From: Syntrophosphaera sp035450685
GTDB lineage: Bacteria; Cloacimonadota; Cloacimonadia; Cloacimonadales; Cloacimonadaceae
Assembly (NCBI GenBank): GCA_035450685.1
Contig: DAOTNF010000009.1
Coordinates: 23,469-87,468, forward strand
Direction: 5' to 3'
Length of the DNA stretch: 64,000 nt
Notes under the pieces: model-generated
What the model saw: the letters and a program-made list of their open reading frames with translations, nothing else
Database searches by the model: none
What the model was told of the DNA's origin: nothing
Part shown: in pieces, positions 34,127 to 43,165 of the stretch
Layout of the letters: the number at the start of each line of letters is the position of its first letter
Numbering within the stretch: the first letter of the stretch is position 1
Position numbers and translations under genes: made by a program

Positions 34127-34767
34127 GCGCCATCCCCGTGATCGTCATCCTTTCCTGCCTGTTCATCCTTGGCTCCAGCCGCCCCCGGGTCGCGGTCAGA
34201 GTCGTGGCAGTCCAGGGCTTTTTCCTGGGGCTGCTGCCCCTTCTGCGCGCCGGCAAAGACCTCTCCGCCGGAATCCTTATCCTGGGCTTGAGCGGGATGG
34301 CGGTGAAAGGCCTGCTACTGCCCCTGCTGATGAGCGCCGTCCTTCACCGGACGGGCATCCAGAGGGAATCCGACCCTCCTGTTGGCTATGGCGCTTCGTT
34401 GGTGATCGGGGTGCTGCTTTTGGGCCTGGCCGCCTGGCTTGCCGTGAGCATCGGTTTTCCGCCCCAGACCTCGCTGCCGTTGACCGTTACGGCCTTTTTC
34501 CTGATCATGGTGGGGCTGTTTTTGCTGATCGGGCGCCACCTGGCGATCATGCAGTCCCTGGCCTATCTGGTGCTGGAAAACGGGGTTTACGCCCTGGGCG
34601 TCAGCATCAGCCTGGAGCTGCCTTTGGCGGTGGAACTGGGCATCATGCTGGACGTCTTTGTGGCGGTGTTCCTGATGGGCAACCTGCTCTTCCATCTGGA
34701 CAGGGAGTTTCAGCCCGCGGAAGCTGCCCAATCCCCGGAGCAGTCCGGGCATGAGGAGGAAGCGTGA
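34123..34767 (+). CDS. HyfE-like membrane subunit (NuoK-related)
   Basis: The ATG at 34123 overlaps the previous stop (ATGA). The 214-residue protein has about six hydrophobic segments and ends in a charged tail (AAQSPEQSGHEEEA). Its size and position between the C-like and F-like subunits match HyfE, which combines a NuoK-type helical bundle with extra helices. Sequence motifs in this family are weak, so context carries much of the call. Confidence 0.8.
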   Translation: MSAIPVIVILSCLFILGSSRPRVAVRVVAVQGFFLGLLPLLRAGKDLSAGILILGLSGMAVKGLLLPLLMSAVLHRTGIQRESDPPVGYGASLVIGVLLLGLAAWLAVSIGFPPQTSLPLTVTAFFLIMVGLFLLIGRHLAIMQSLAYLVLENGVYALGVSISLELPLAVELGIMLDVFVAVFLMGNLLFHLDREFQPAEAAQSPEQSGHEEEA

Positions 34768-36230
34768 GCCTACTGCTGCTGATCATCCTCATCCCCGCCG
34801 TTGCCGGACTGATCGCGTTTTTCCTGCCGAACGACGGACTCCGCCGCTGGCTTTGGATTTGCGCCGCTTTCGCCCATCTGGGGCTCTCACTCTGGGCTTC
34901 ATTTTTCGCGCCCGGGCTTCCGGGCTCCGCCTGGATCGGGATGGACGCCCTCAGCGCGGTGTTCCTTTCCCTCACCAGTTTCCTTTTCGCGCTGGTAACC
35001 ATCTACGGCTGCGGCTATGTGGCGCGCGAGCCTGCCGACCAGGGGCCTCTGCCGGAAAGCGGGATGTTGCTCAAAAACACCTCCGAATCCGTGTTTACGG
35101 GCAGCCTGCTGCTGTTTCTCGCCACCATGAGCCTGGCCATCCTCAGCCGCAATTTCGGCTTGCAGTGGATGGCGATCGAAGCCACCACCCTCGCCAGCGC
35201 GCCGTTGATCTACTATCACCACAACCGCAGTTCCCTCGCCGCCGCGTGGAAGTATCTGATCCTCTGTTCCGTGGGCATCGCGATCGCCCTGGCGGGAATC
35301 TTTTTCATCAGCCTGTCCCTACCCGCCGGGATGCAGGATATCGGACTGGCGGCCTTGCTGAACAACGCCCCCGCCCTCAACCACAAATGGCTGGAGCTGG
35401 CCTTTCTGCTGATGCTGGTGGGTTACGGCACCAAGATGGGGCTGGCGCCCCTGCACAACTGGCTGCCGGACGCCCACAGCGAGGCCTCTTCGCCAGTCTC
35501 CGCCCTGCTTTCCGGAGCTTTGCTCAACTGCGCCTTTCTGGGCATCCTGCGCATCCAGCAGGTCTGCGCCGCCGCGGGGATGGCATCTTTCGGCCAGGGA
35601 CTGCTGCTCTTTTTCGGCCTCATCACGATGGGCACCGCCTGCGTTTTCCTGCTTGGGCAGAGGGACTATAAACGCCTGCTGGCCTATAGCAGCGTGGAAC
35701 ACATGGGCATCCTCGCCCTGGGGGTGGGGTTGGGAGGACTTGGAGCCTTTGGCGCCTTGCTGCACATGATCAACCACTCCCTTTCCAAAACCATGCTCTT
35801 CCTGACCGCGGGTAACATCCACTCCCGTTTCCACACCAAGGACAGCCGCCAGATCAGCGGACTGGGGCGCCTGATGCCCTTCACGGGAACCCTCTGGCTG
35901 GCAGGTTTTCTGGCGATTGCCGGATCGCCGCCCTTTGGCACCTTCATCAGCGAATTCACCATCCTGCGCGCCGCCGCCTTCAACCGCAACTGGCTGGCTT
36001 TGGCGCTCTATCTGCTCTTTCTGGCAGCCGCTTTCATCGGCATGGCCACCGTCTTTCTCAGGATGTATTTTGGAGAGCCGGCCGCCGCTCCCCGCCGTGA
36101 AAACCGTAGCGCCGTGATTCCCATTTTGATCCTCTGCCTTGCGGCGCTCACCCTCGGCCTCTGGCTGCCCGGGCCTTTGGGAGCCAGGCTTGCCGAAGCC
36201 GCCACGCTGATTGGAGGAGTTGCACGATGA
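34764..36230 (+). CDS. HyfF-like antiporter-type membrane subunit
   Basis: The 488-residue polytopic protein starts 4 nt before the end of the previous gene. It holds GYGTKMGLAPLHNWLPDAHSEASSPVSALLSG, the conserved channel motif of NuoL/M/N, and YKRLLAYSSVEHMGI, with about fourteen membrane segments. It is the second antiporter-like subunit of the complex. Together with the B-like subunit it would provide two ion-translocation modules. It overlaps the next gene by 4 nt. Confidence 0.9.
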   Translation: MSLLLLIILIPAVAGLIAFFLPNDGLRRWLWICAAFAHLGLSLWASFFAPGLPGSAWIGMDALSAVFLSLTSFLFALVTIYGCGYVAREPADQGPLPESGMLLKNTSESVFTGSLLLFLATMSLAILSRNFGLQWMAIEATTLASAPLIYYHHNRSSLAAAWKYLILCSVGIAIALAGIFFISLSLPAGMQDIGLAALLNNAPALNHKWLELAFLLMLVGYGTKMGLAPLHNWLPDAHSEASSPVSALLSGALLNCAFLGILRIQQVCAAAGMASFGQGLLLFFGLITMGTACVFLLGQRDYKRLLAYSSVEHMGILALGVGLGGLGAFGALLHMINHSLSKTMLFLTAGNIHSRFHTKDSRQISGLGRLMPFTGTLWLAGFLAIAGSPPFGTFISEFTILRAAAFNRNWLALALYLLFLAAAFIGMATVFLRMYFGEPAAAPRRENRSAVIPILILCLAALTLGLWLPGPLGARLAEAATLIGGVAR

Positions 36231-37726
36231 CCACCACCTGCCGCCTCAAAAATGGCCAGGCTTTGCCCCTGCGCGAGCTTCCCCGCCTTGATCTAACAGA
36301 TTTCCGCGCCAGGCTTGACGGCAGCCTCTCCCAAAACTCCCGCGTGGCCTCCTTCTTTGGTATGCCCGAAGGGGATGGGATACTGCTGATCGCCGTTCTG
36401 GCGCAGGATTCGCAAGGCTGCCTGGAACTCCTCTCGACCCTCGTTGGGGACAGCTATCCCTCGCTGACCCCCGACCTGCCCCAGTTGCATTGGTTTGAGC
36501 GCGAAATCCACGAGCAGTGGGGCGTTACCCCCATCGGCCACCCCTGGCTGAAGCCGATACGCTTCCACGCACCCTACCGCCAGACGGGGAACAGCCCGGA
36601 GCAAATCCTGCCTGGCGTCACGGACTACTTTCAGGTTCAGGGCGAGGAGATTCACGAGGTCGCCGTCGGCCCCGTACACGCCGGCATAATCGAGCCAGGA
36701 CACTTCCGATTCCAGTGCCACGGCGAGGACGTTTTGCATCTGGAAATCGAGCTTGGCTATCAGCACCGGGGCATCGAAGCCGCCCTGCGCCGCGATCCCG
36801 GCCTGCGCGGAATCCACTATATGGAGACCCTGGCGGGCGACACCACGATCAGCCACGCCACCGCCTGGTGCATGAACCTGGAAGCACTTTCCGGAACGCA
36901 GCCCCCGCCCCGCGCGCAGTTGCTCCGCGCCATCGCTTTGGAACTGGAACGGATCGCCAACCACACCGGAGACTTGGGCGCCCTCGCCGGAGACGTCGGA
37001 TTTTTGCCCACTTCTTCGTTCTGCGGCAGGCTGCGCGGCGATTTCCTCAACCTCACCGCCCTGCTCTGCGGAAACCGTTTCGGACGCAATCTGGTGCGTC
37101 CTGGCGGACTGCTGCGTGACGTCCCGGAGCCAGCCCTCACCACCCTGAAAGACAGGCTTTCGCCCCTTTTGGAGAGCCTCACGGATGCCGTCAACCTGCT
37201 TTGGGAAACGCCTTCCGTGATGTCCCGCCTGGCAGGAACCGGTCCCGTCAGCCGCGCCGACGCCCTCGCCCTGGGACTCTGCGGCATGGCGGCACGGGCT
37301 TGCGGCATCGATCAGGACTTGCGCCGCGACCACCCCTGGGGCGCCTACGCGTCTTTGGAATCCCCCGCCGTAACCGTGCCCACGGGCGACGTCTATGCCC
37401 GCGCCAGAGTCCGCTGGCTGGAGATCCAAAACTCGGTCGCCTTCATCCGGAAAGCCCTCGCCGCCCTCGAGCCAGGCCCGGTATCGCAATCCCTTCCCGC
37501 CTCGCAAGCGGAGCAAATCGCCGTCTCGCTGGTGGAAGGCTGGCGCGGCGAAATCTGCCATGTGGCGGTCACCAGTGCCGCGGGCTCCTTCCGCCACTAC
37601 AAGGTCACCGATCCCTCCTTCCACAACTGGTTTGGCCTGGCAATGGCCTTGCGGGACCAGCAGATTTCAGATTTTCCCCTGATCAACAAGAGCTTCAACC
37701 TTTCCTACTGCGGCCACGACCTATGA
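36227..37726 (+). CDS. HyfG-like large subunit (NuoC/NuoD fusion) lacking the [NiFe] cysteine pairs
   Basis: The 499-residue protein is a NuoC-like N-terminal part (about residues 1-120, including HWFEREIHEQWGVTPIGHPWLKPIRFH) fused to a NuoD/large-hydrogenase-subunit part, the HyfG/HycE layout. Near the proximal L1 position the sequence is ETLAGDTTISHATAWC (residues 200-215), not CxxC. At the C-terminus it reads FNLSYCGHDL, with one Cys (495) instead of the CxxC of L2. Without these four cysteines it should not hold a NiFe centre. This is what is known for Ehr-type complexes and for complex I. The catalytic substrate is unknown. Confidence 0.88.
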   Translation: MTTTCRLKNGQALPLRELPRLDLTDFRARLDGSLSQNSRVASFFGMPEGDGILLIAVLAQDSQGCLELLSTLVGDSYPSLTPDLPQLHWFEREIHEQWGVTPIGHPWLKPIRFHAPYRQTGNSPEQILPGVTDYFQVQGEEIHEVAVGPVHAGIIEPGHFRFQCHGEDVLHLEIELGYQHRGIEAALRRDPGLRGIHYMETLAGDTTISHATAWCMNLEALSGTQPPPRAQLLRAIALELERIANHTGDLGALAGDVGFLPTSSFCGRLRGDFLNLTALLCGNRFGRNLVRPGGLLRDVPEPALTTLKDRLSPLLESLTDAVNLLWETPSVMSRLAGTGPVSRADALALGLCGMAARACGIDQDLRRDHPWGAYASLESPAVTVPTGDVYARARVRWLEIQNSVAFIRKALAALEPGPVSQSLPASQAEQIAVSLVEGWRGEICHVAVTSAAGSFRHYKVTDPSFHNWFGLAMALRDQQISDFPLINKSFNLSYCGHDL

Positions 37727-37736
37727 GGAACCCGCC

Positions 37737-38483
37737 ATGCTGAAAATCATCCGTGCCCGCCTCAGACAAGGCTTTCACACCTCCGACTACCCGGCTTCCG
37801 ACCCCGTTTTACCGGAACTCTTTCTGGGTTTGCCCCAGATTCGGCAATGTGCCGCAGACTGCCGTCTCTGCGAGGGAATCTGCCCCACGGGAGCCATCTC
37901 CCTAAAGGATGGCCGCCCGGAGCTTGACCTCGGACTCTGCATCTTTTGCGGAGCCTGCGAAAGGAACTGCCCCCATCAGGCGATAGTCTTTTCCCGCGAT
38001 CACCGCCTGGCAGCCAACCGCCGCGAAGACCTGGTTTGCCCTGATTCATTCCGCCTGGCACGGGAACTGGAAGACCGCAGCAAAAGGATCTTCGGCCGCT
38101 CGCTCAAACTCCGCCAGGTCAGCGCCGCGGGCTGCAACGCCTGCGAAGCGGACACCAACGTCCTGAACACCCTGGTCTATGATCTGGGACGCTTCGGCAT
38201 CAAGTTTGTTGCCTCGCCCCGCCATGCCGACGGCATTCTGGTCACCGGCCCCGTCAGCGAAAACATGCGCGAAGCCCTGCTAAAAACCTACGCCGCGGTG
38301 CCGGAACCCAAACTAGTGATCGTAGTCGGAGCTTGCGCCATTTCCGGCGGCATCTACAGCGGGCATCCCGAGACCCATGACGGCGCGGCTGGCCTCCTGC
38401 CCGTTGACCTCTTCATTCCTGGCTGTCCGCCGCATCCATACACGATTCTGGACGGCCTGCTGCGCCTGATCGGCAGGCTCTGA
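37737..38483 (+). CDS. Ferredoxin-domain fused to NuoB-like iron-sulfur subunit (HyfH/HyfI-type fusion)
   Basis: The 248-residue protein joins two [4Fe-4S] ferredoxin motifs (C38-x3-C42-x2-C45-x3-C49P and C68-x2-C71-x2-C74-x3-C78P) to a NuoB-like domain with C133, C136, C200 and C230, the four ligands of the cluster next to the active site. It would pass electrons from an electron donor to the large subunit. Fusion of the 8Fe ferredoxin part and the small subunit in one gene differs from the separate HyfH and HyfI of E. coli. It starts 10 nt after the large subunit stop, with a GAGGA site. It is the last gene of the operon. Confidence 0.9.
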   Translation: MLKIIRARLRQGFHTSDYPASDPVLPELFLGLPQIRQCAADCRLCEGICPTGAISLKDGRPELDLGLCIFCGACERNCPHQAIVFSRDHRLAANRREDLVCPDSFRLARELEDRSKRIFGRSLKLRQVSAAGCNACEADTNVLNTLVYDLGRFGIKFVASPRHADGILVTGPVSENMREALLKTYAAVPEPKLVIVVGACAISGGIYSGHPETHDGAAGLLPVDLFIPGCPPHPYTILDGLLRLIGRL

Positions 38484-38496
38484 TAAAGGTGAAATA

Positions 38497-38822
38497 GAAC
38501 GCGGATAACAGGATCGACAAGATCATCAGGATTTATGATTGGGGAATGGTCTGTTTCGGGTTGGGTGGCAGCGCAATCACGTATTTCACGCAGATATACG
38601 CGGATAAAAGGCGCAGATGAGCGCGGACTGGTGTTGTGTTGGGGCTGTCTGGTTGTTTCTAAAAGACTGGATCCCGGGTCAAGCCCGGGATGACACGGCA
38701 TTGTAGTCTGGGGGACTTGTTCTGGGCTATGTCCACCATCAACACGTCACCACGACATCACAGCACCACGAGAGTCTATCTGGGGCACCTTTCCACCTTT
38801 CCACCTTTCCACCTTTCCACCT
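38497..38822 (+). repeat. Repeat block downstream of the Hyf-like operon
   Basis: The 354-nt gap 38484-38837 holds a short stretch shared with 49562-49600 (GATGACAGGATCGAC type), module A (38581-38631), a compact module C (38660-38711, with no loop sequence between halves) and TTTCCACC tandem repeats (38789-38822). No palindrome module F is present. Confidence 0.7.
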
Positions 38823-38837
38823 CATATATTTCGTGGA

Positions 38838-39461
38838 CTACTTCGCAGGCGGTTCGGTGACGGTGATCTGGCGGGCGGCTATTTCACTGGGATTGAAGTT
38901 ATTCTTATAAGCCCGCGCCTTGATGGTATAAACGCCGGGGGTGGGGATATGGAAAATTCCGGTGTATTGGGTGGATTCGGAGTTCGGTTCGCTGCCGTCG
39001 AGGGTATAGCGGATGATGGCTCCGGGGGTTCCGCAGGTGATGGCGATGTTGTCCAGAGTGGTGATGGTCTCGCTCATGCCGGGAGTATAGATGTTTGGCG
39101 TGGCGACGGTTACAAAGTATTCAATATCATATTGCAGGGTTGCCACTTCACTGGGGGTCATGCCCTGTTTGAAGGCTTTGGCTTTGAGGGTGACCTGCTG
39201 CGCGGTGAGCGGCGCTTCTCCGATGGTGAGCATTCCGCTGTAGCGGGTGGAGTTTTCGGTGGGGATGCTGCCATCCAGGGTGTAGCGTATGGTGGCGCCT
39301 TCCGTCTCGCAGACAATGGTGATGTGCTGGCCAGGGTTAAAGACCTCCGGGGCGTTGATCTTGGGAATGATCACCTGGAGCGGCTCTATGATCCTTTCCG
39401 AACAGGACGTCGCCAGCAAGGCAAACAACAGCAGAACGCTGAATATAATCAGTCTTTGCAT
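38838..39461 (-). CDS. Lipoprotein with two chitobiase-type C-terminal (CHB_HEX) repeats
   Basis: The likely start is 39461 (MQRLIIFSVLLLFALLATSC), supported by GAGGTG, with a lipobox ending ATSC at Cys20. An in-frame ATG at 39518 gives no signal peptide and is rejected. The 207-residue protein contains two copies of a beta-sandwich unit with the phrase IRYTLDGS(I/E)P.(T/S)E.S..Y.G, which is typical of the CHB_HEX C-terminal domain found in surface enzymes. No catalytic domain is present, so this may be a binding or spacer lipoprotein. Downstream sequence is repeat-rich. Confidence 0.78.
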   Translation of the reverse strand: MQRLIIFSVLLLFALLATSCSERIIEPLQVIIPKINAPEVFNPGQHITIVCETEGATIRYTLDGSIPTENSTRYSGMLTIGEAPLTAQQVTLKAKAFKQGMTPSEVATLQYDIEYFVTVATPNIYTPGMSETITTLDNIAITCGTPGAIIRYTLDGSEPNSESTQYTGIFHIPTPGVYTIKARAYKNNFNPSEIAARQITVTEPPAK

Positions 39462-39575
39462 TTCACACCTCATTTTGAGTTGGTGAGTGAATGATGGGGA
39501 CGGTGCTAATCTTGTCAAGAACTTTCCTGATCCGGAAAAGGCGGAGCGCCGGAAATACTGGTTATCATGCTAAAA

Positions 39576-39610
39576 GCTAAGGCGGGACGAACCTGGCCAT
39601 CCCGCCTTGA
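39576..39610 (-). terminator. Possible terminator after the 654-residue secreted protein gene
   Basis: AAGGCGGGA (39579-39587) and TCCCGCCTT (39600-39608) pair around 12 nt, 24 nt past the stop of the minus-strand gene. The T-run after it is weak, so the function is not certain. Confidence 0.5.
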
Positions 39611-39633
39611 GCTCACTTGGTTTTGTTGTGCTT

Positions 39634-41598
39634 TTACTTGAGGAGCAACATCTTGCGGGTCTGGGAACGATCTCCCTGGCTCAAGCGGGCAAAATATACA
39701 CCCGAGGCGCAAGGCCTGCCCCGGTCATCCCGTCCGTCCCAGACTCTCACCTGGCGTCCGGAGGGCAGTTCCTGATCCAGCAGGACGCGCACCTTCTGGC
39801 CTTTGGCGTTGTAGATGGCCAGTTTGGCATAGCCCGCGTCACGCAGTTCAAAGGAGATGCTGGTCTCGGGGTTGAAGGGGTTGGGCCAGCTTTTCAGGGT
39901 CAGGGGCGGAGGCAGGGTTTCATCTTCCACGGCGGTGGGATGGTTGAGGCTGGCCAGCATGGTCTCGCTTTCCAGATAGACTTCATCGGGCCCGGGGTTG
40001 TAGATGGAGGCCACCTTGATCTGATACCAGATATCGGGATCCAGGCCACCCAGGTTATGGCCACGCGTGGTGCCGGGCAGGCTGATGCTTGTCCAGGTGG
40101 AGGCGGGGTCATCGTAAACCTTATACTTCACTTCAAAGTGGTCCGGATCGGTGTAGCTGTGCCAGATGAGGCCGAAACTGTCCGGATTGTAAATCAGGGG
40201 CATCAGATAGGGGATGCAGGTGAGGCCGGCGGTGTCCCCGATCTGCATTCCGCCATTGATGAAGCTTTCGATGGCCAGGGATTGCTGTTTGAGGTCTTCC
40301 AGGCTGCTGCCAATGAAATAGACGCTGTAGTAGCTGAGGCTTGCTCCGGGAGCGAGATGCAACGGCTGTCCAGACCCCGTTCCGGACTGATTCCCGTAAA
40401 CCACATTCAAAAAGCGGGTATCTTTTGGGTCAGGCTGTTCATAATGATACACGTCAGGCGCTTCCGGCCGGAGAGATTCAAACTTGCTGGGGTTCGGATT
40501 CCTGCCGGTGGCAAGATAGTATTTTTCGTTGGCAGTAAGGCGGGGTGGGTAGCTGAAAGACAGCGGGTTATGGTCGTTGGGCCCGTCGCCTACTTTCCAA
40601 AACCAGGCGCAACGGTTATCAGCCGGCGCGATGATTTTGTGGGCCAGCCAGCCAGGCGCGACCCCGTCATCGCCGTCAGCATCGCGGGTATAGGCAAATT
40701 CATAACCCGGCCCCTTGTAATAACCGCTCACGTCATCGGCAGCTCCAACCGGCTGGCCGGAACTGTCTTCCATGACATCGGAATCCACAAATTCCGCCAG
40801 GGCAAGGTCGAACAGCGTATCGACCGTGCTGGTGTTGTAAAGCGTATTTTTTAATATCACCAGCCTGTCGTAACCCTGCAGGTTCCAGGCATAGGACTCC
40901 CGGTGCACCGCCACTCCCAATGGGACATGGATGTTTTGCGAGCGGCTGGAGCCCATATCCCTGTCCCCCGGAGTACCAAAGGGGCAGAAGTCGTAGAAAT
41001 AGGCGGAGTTGGTCTCAAAGCCCGGCGTGTTGAAGGTTCCTCCCTGGGGAATGCTGAAACAGTAGTTGCCCAGAGGGTCGGGATAGCTGAACGGACGGGG
41101 GGCAGGGTTGCCCAGAATGCTTTTGAGCACCTGATCCTGCGCGTTGTAATAATCGAAATCCGTGACATCCGGGTTGGTAAACACCAGGGGATTGTAGGCA
41201 GGAAGCAACTCATAGAGGTCCAGATCGCCGTCGAAGCCGATCGTGGTAAGGGTATCCACCACCGGCATCATCCAGGGCTGCCAATCCGGCGAACCGTAAG
41301 CGACTGTTTCGGAATTGCCCAGGCCGGGAGTGGCCGACAGCCAATAGAGTTGCCTGCCCAGTTCATCCCGCCGGTATTTTTTGGCGGAAATCCAGGGCGC
41401 ACCCTTGTACAGGTATTTCACCCCGCCGCCGGCAGGATAGAACAGATCCTGGCAAAAGCCGTAGTTACTCACACCCAGAGAGAAGCTGCCCGCCTTGTGG
41501 CTGCCAACGCTCATGGCGCGGTCGTCCCCTTCCTGCACTGGTTTGGCCAACAGAACGGCGCAGCAGAGAAATGCCAGTATAACAAGATAGCGTTTCAT
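39634..41598 (-). CDS. Secreted protein with fibronectin-like region and C-terminal sorting domain
   Basis: The 654-residue protein starts with a signal peptide (MKRYLVILAFLCCAVLLA) preceded by AAGGAG. Residues after about 480 contain a fibronectin III-like stretch (FGLIWHSYTDPDHFEVKYKVYDD). The C-terminus has WPNPFNPETSISFELRD and GVYFARLS and ends RKMLLLK, the sorting signal associated with type IX secretion. The N-terminal 480 residues have no motif I recognise. The gene directly follows a small lipoprotein gene (11 nt gap), so the two are probably coexpressed. Confidence 0.82.
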   Translation of the reverse strand: MKRYLVILAFLCCAVLLAKPVQEGDDRAMSVGSHKAGSFSLGVSNYGFCQDLFYPAGGGVKYLYKGAPWISAKKYRRDELGRQLYWLSATPGLGNSETVAYGSPDWQPWMMPVVDTLTTIGFDGDLDLYELLPAYNPLVFTNPDVTDFDYYNAQDQVLKSILGNPAPRPFSYPDPLGNYCFSIPQGGTFNTPGFETNSAYFYDFCPFGTPGDRDMGSSRSQNIHVPLGVAVHRESYAWNLQGYDRLVILKNTLYNTSTVDTLFDLALAEFVDSDVMEDSSGQPVGAADDVSGYYKGPGYEFAYTRDADGDDGVAPGWLAHKIIAPADNRCAWFWKVGDGPNDHNPLSFSYPPRLTANEKYYLATGRNPNPSKFESLRPEAPDVYHYEQPDPKDTRFLNVVYGNQSGTGSGQPLHLAPGASLSYYSVYFIGSSLEDLKQQSLAIESFINGGMQIGDTAGLTCIPYLMPLIYNPDSFGLIWHSYTDPDHFEVKYKVYDDPASTWTSISLPGTTRGHNLGGLDPDIWYQIKVASIYNPGPDEVYLESETMLASLNHPTAVEDETLPPPLTLKSWPNPFNPETSISFELRDAGYAKLAIYNAKGQKVRVLLDQELPSGRQVRVWDGRDDRGRPCASGVYFARLSQGDRSQTRKMLLLK

Positions 41599-41609
41599 TT
41601 TCTTTCTCC

Positions 41610-42071
41610 TTATATACTTGCCAAAAGCTGTTGCAATGCCTGGGCTGCATCCGCCTGCTCCATGTAGGAGAGCGGAAAGCCCAGCAGCACCGCGTTGGCT
41701 CCGTTTTGGCTGTGTTTGATGCCCACATAGTTGGATGAATAGTGTTCATACTCGTCCTGGGTGGGCGGAAGCGATGGATCGGCACCCGCCGTCCGGTGGT
41801 AAAGCCAGCCCTCATCATCGGCAAAACAGCCTTGGGGCTGCGCGCCCGTGAGGGTGCTGAGGCGGAAGGCAAAAAGGCTGCCTTCCTGGTTCTCGCTATC
41901 GATGCTTAAGCTCTGCCGATAGATATACTCTTCACCCGCGAGGGGGATCCTGTCCTCCTGAAAACTGAACTCCTCCAACGGCAGCTCAGGCAGTACCGGA
42001 TTGTCACTGCCGCAGGACATGAGCACGGTCAGGACGACTGCAACAACCAGAATTGACAACACTTTGTTCAT
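41610..42071 (-). CDS. Small lipoprotein cotranscribed with a secreted protein
   Basis: The likely start at 42071 (MNKVLSILVVAVVLTVLMSC) follows AAGGACGGAG and gives 153 residues with a lipobox ending LMSC at Cys20; an in-frame ATG at 42113 lacks such a site. The mature part is Ser/Gly/Glu-rich near the start and contains no domain I recognise. It has a YSSNYVGIKHSQNGANAV segment near the middle. The stop lies 11 nt before the ATG of the 654-residue secreted protein, so the two may act together at the envelope. Confidence 0.75.
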   Translation of the reverse strand: MNKVLSILVVAVVLTVLMSCGSDNPVLPELPLEEFSFQEDRIPLAGEEYIYRQSLSIDSENQEGSLFAFRLSTLTGAQPQGCFADDEGWLYHRTAGADPSLPPTQDEYEHYSSNYVGIKHSQNGANAVLLGFPLSYMEQADAAQALQQLLASI

Positions 42072-42320
42072 GGTGTCTCCGTCCTTTTGCGCGAGTATCC
42101 AGATGCAAATCAACTTTTATTTTGTTGCTCCATTATGTCAAGATTTATTTTCTATTTGAGTCCGTATTTCAGGCCAGCTCTTGATTTTTAATGATATCTT
42201 GCGGTCTTTCAGATGGTTCTGATTTCCGCCAGACGCTTTGGTTTTCCACATGAAGTCCTCAGAAACTGGATACCGGATCAAGTGGTTCACGCAGATTTTC
42301 GCGGATTGAGGGTAATTTGG

Positions 42321-42409
42321 GGGCTGCCGAAGTCCGTTCGGCAGAGGCAACGGAGTTGCCTGTTTGGAAGAGACCTCCGGTCTCTGTGGCAAACGGATTT
42401 TGCCACCCC
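42321..42409 (+). repeat. Four-hairpin module B, copy 3
   Basis: Same four hairpins as the 30352 copy, with loops GTCCG, CGGAG, TCC and CGGAT in order. Stem bases are almost the same as copy 2. Confidence 0.8.
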
Positions 42410-42770
42410 TGAGCACTGGATCACGGGTCAGGTGGTTCACGCAGATTTACGAGGATAAAAGGCGCTGATGAGCGCGGATTGGTGTTGTAGGGGCGGTTTC
42501 ATGATTTGGTGCTTGTGTTTGTGTTGGACGCTTACCGTTATATCCTACTTAATTCGTGTTAATTTGTGTAATTTGTGGACGATTTTAAAAGACTGGATCC
42601 CGGGTCAAGCATACGCTTGCCCGGGATGACACAGTATATAGTCTGATGGTCTTTTTGGGGAACCTTTCCACCATTTCACCTTTCCACCTCAAAAACACCT
42701 TTCCACATATCGTAGCACCTATATATTATGGGGGGATGGCTCTCATTTGCATCCGGCACTCCGGCGTTAG

Positions 42771-42817
42771 TCTTCCTTGGGTCAACCTTATAATTTATAA
42801 GGATGACCTAAGGATGA
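42771..42817. repeat. 47-bp palindrome, module F, imperfect copy
   Basis: Right arm equals that of the perfect copy at 51682-51728; the left arm differs at three positions. The central base lies between two TTATAA/TTATAA halves. Confidence 0.75.
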
Positions 42818-42852
42818 TGGCACTAAATCCAGTCGTAGCAAAGGAGGGCGGT

Positions 42853-42975
42853 ATGAAGCAATATCGGGATAATTGGCATCTTATGTCTTATGATGCAAGT
42901 GTGGTGGAGAGGATTTTCATCTGGAGCAGAACGGGAAAATGGGGGTATTCTACCATTGCCAGTTTATTGATTTAG
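42853..42975 (+). CDS. Short reading frame opened by the repeat leader (doubtful)
   Basis: The ATG follows AAGGAGGGCGGT at near-ideal spacing, and the frame has 40 residues (start MKQYRDNWHLMSYDASVVER). The other composite repeats open unrelated frames of 14 and 17 residues at the same place, so the start site is conserved and the protein is not. It may be a decayed gene or a chance frame. Confidence 0.25.
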   Translation: MKQYRDNWHLMSYDASVVERIFIWSRTGKWGYSTIASLLI

Positions 42976-43165
42976 CCGATTTGCCAGTCTAAAAGCACCT
43001 TATCTGGAGAAAAGCGTTTATCCCCTGTTAATAATCTACCCACAATTATTAAAATAGGACAAAAGATATTGCTTGACATACTCCCCCTCCTCCGTGAAAT
43101 TAGTTTGTCGCTTGGCGAAGCTGTATAAAATTGGAAGACTCATCACCCCAATGCAAGGAGGAAAG

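Larger units (their letters stand above)
42241..42852 (+). repeat. Composite intergenic repeat, modules A-G with an extra A, plus orientation
   Basis: The 1094-nt gap 42072-43165 holds module A (42282-42308), B (42321-42409), a second A (42431-42481), the block shared with 30645-30714 (TTAATTTGTGTAATTTG), C (42586-42643), TTTCCACC tandem repeats (about 42661-42708), the AT-rich box (42709-42753), palindrome F (42771-42817) and the Shine-Dalgarno leader G (to 42852). The module order equals that of 8337-8805. The remainder up to 43165 contains TTGACA at 43073-43078 and no other feature I recognise. Confidence 0.85.

Noticed and set aside
36227..37726. Calling the large subunit a [NiFe] hydrogenase
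   Set aside because: Neither CxxC pair is present, so a NiFe centre is not supported.
42646..42975. 109-residue plus-strand frame across the composite repeat
   Set aside because: It runs through modules C tail to G, whose copies elsewhere are not open in this frame; only the last 40 codons after the ribosome site could be meaningful.
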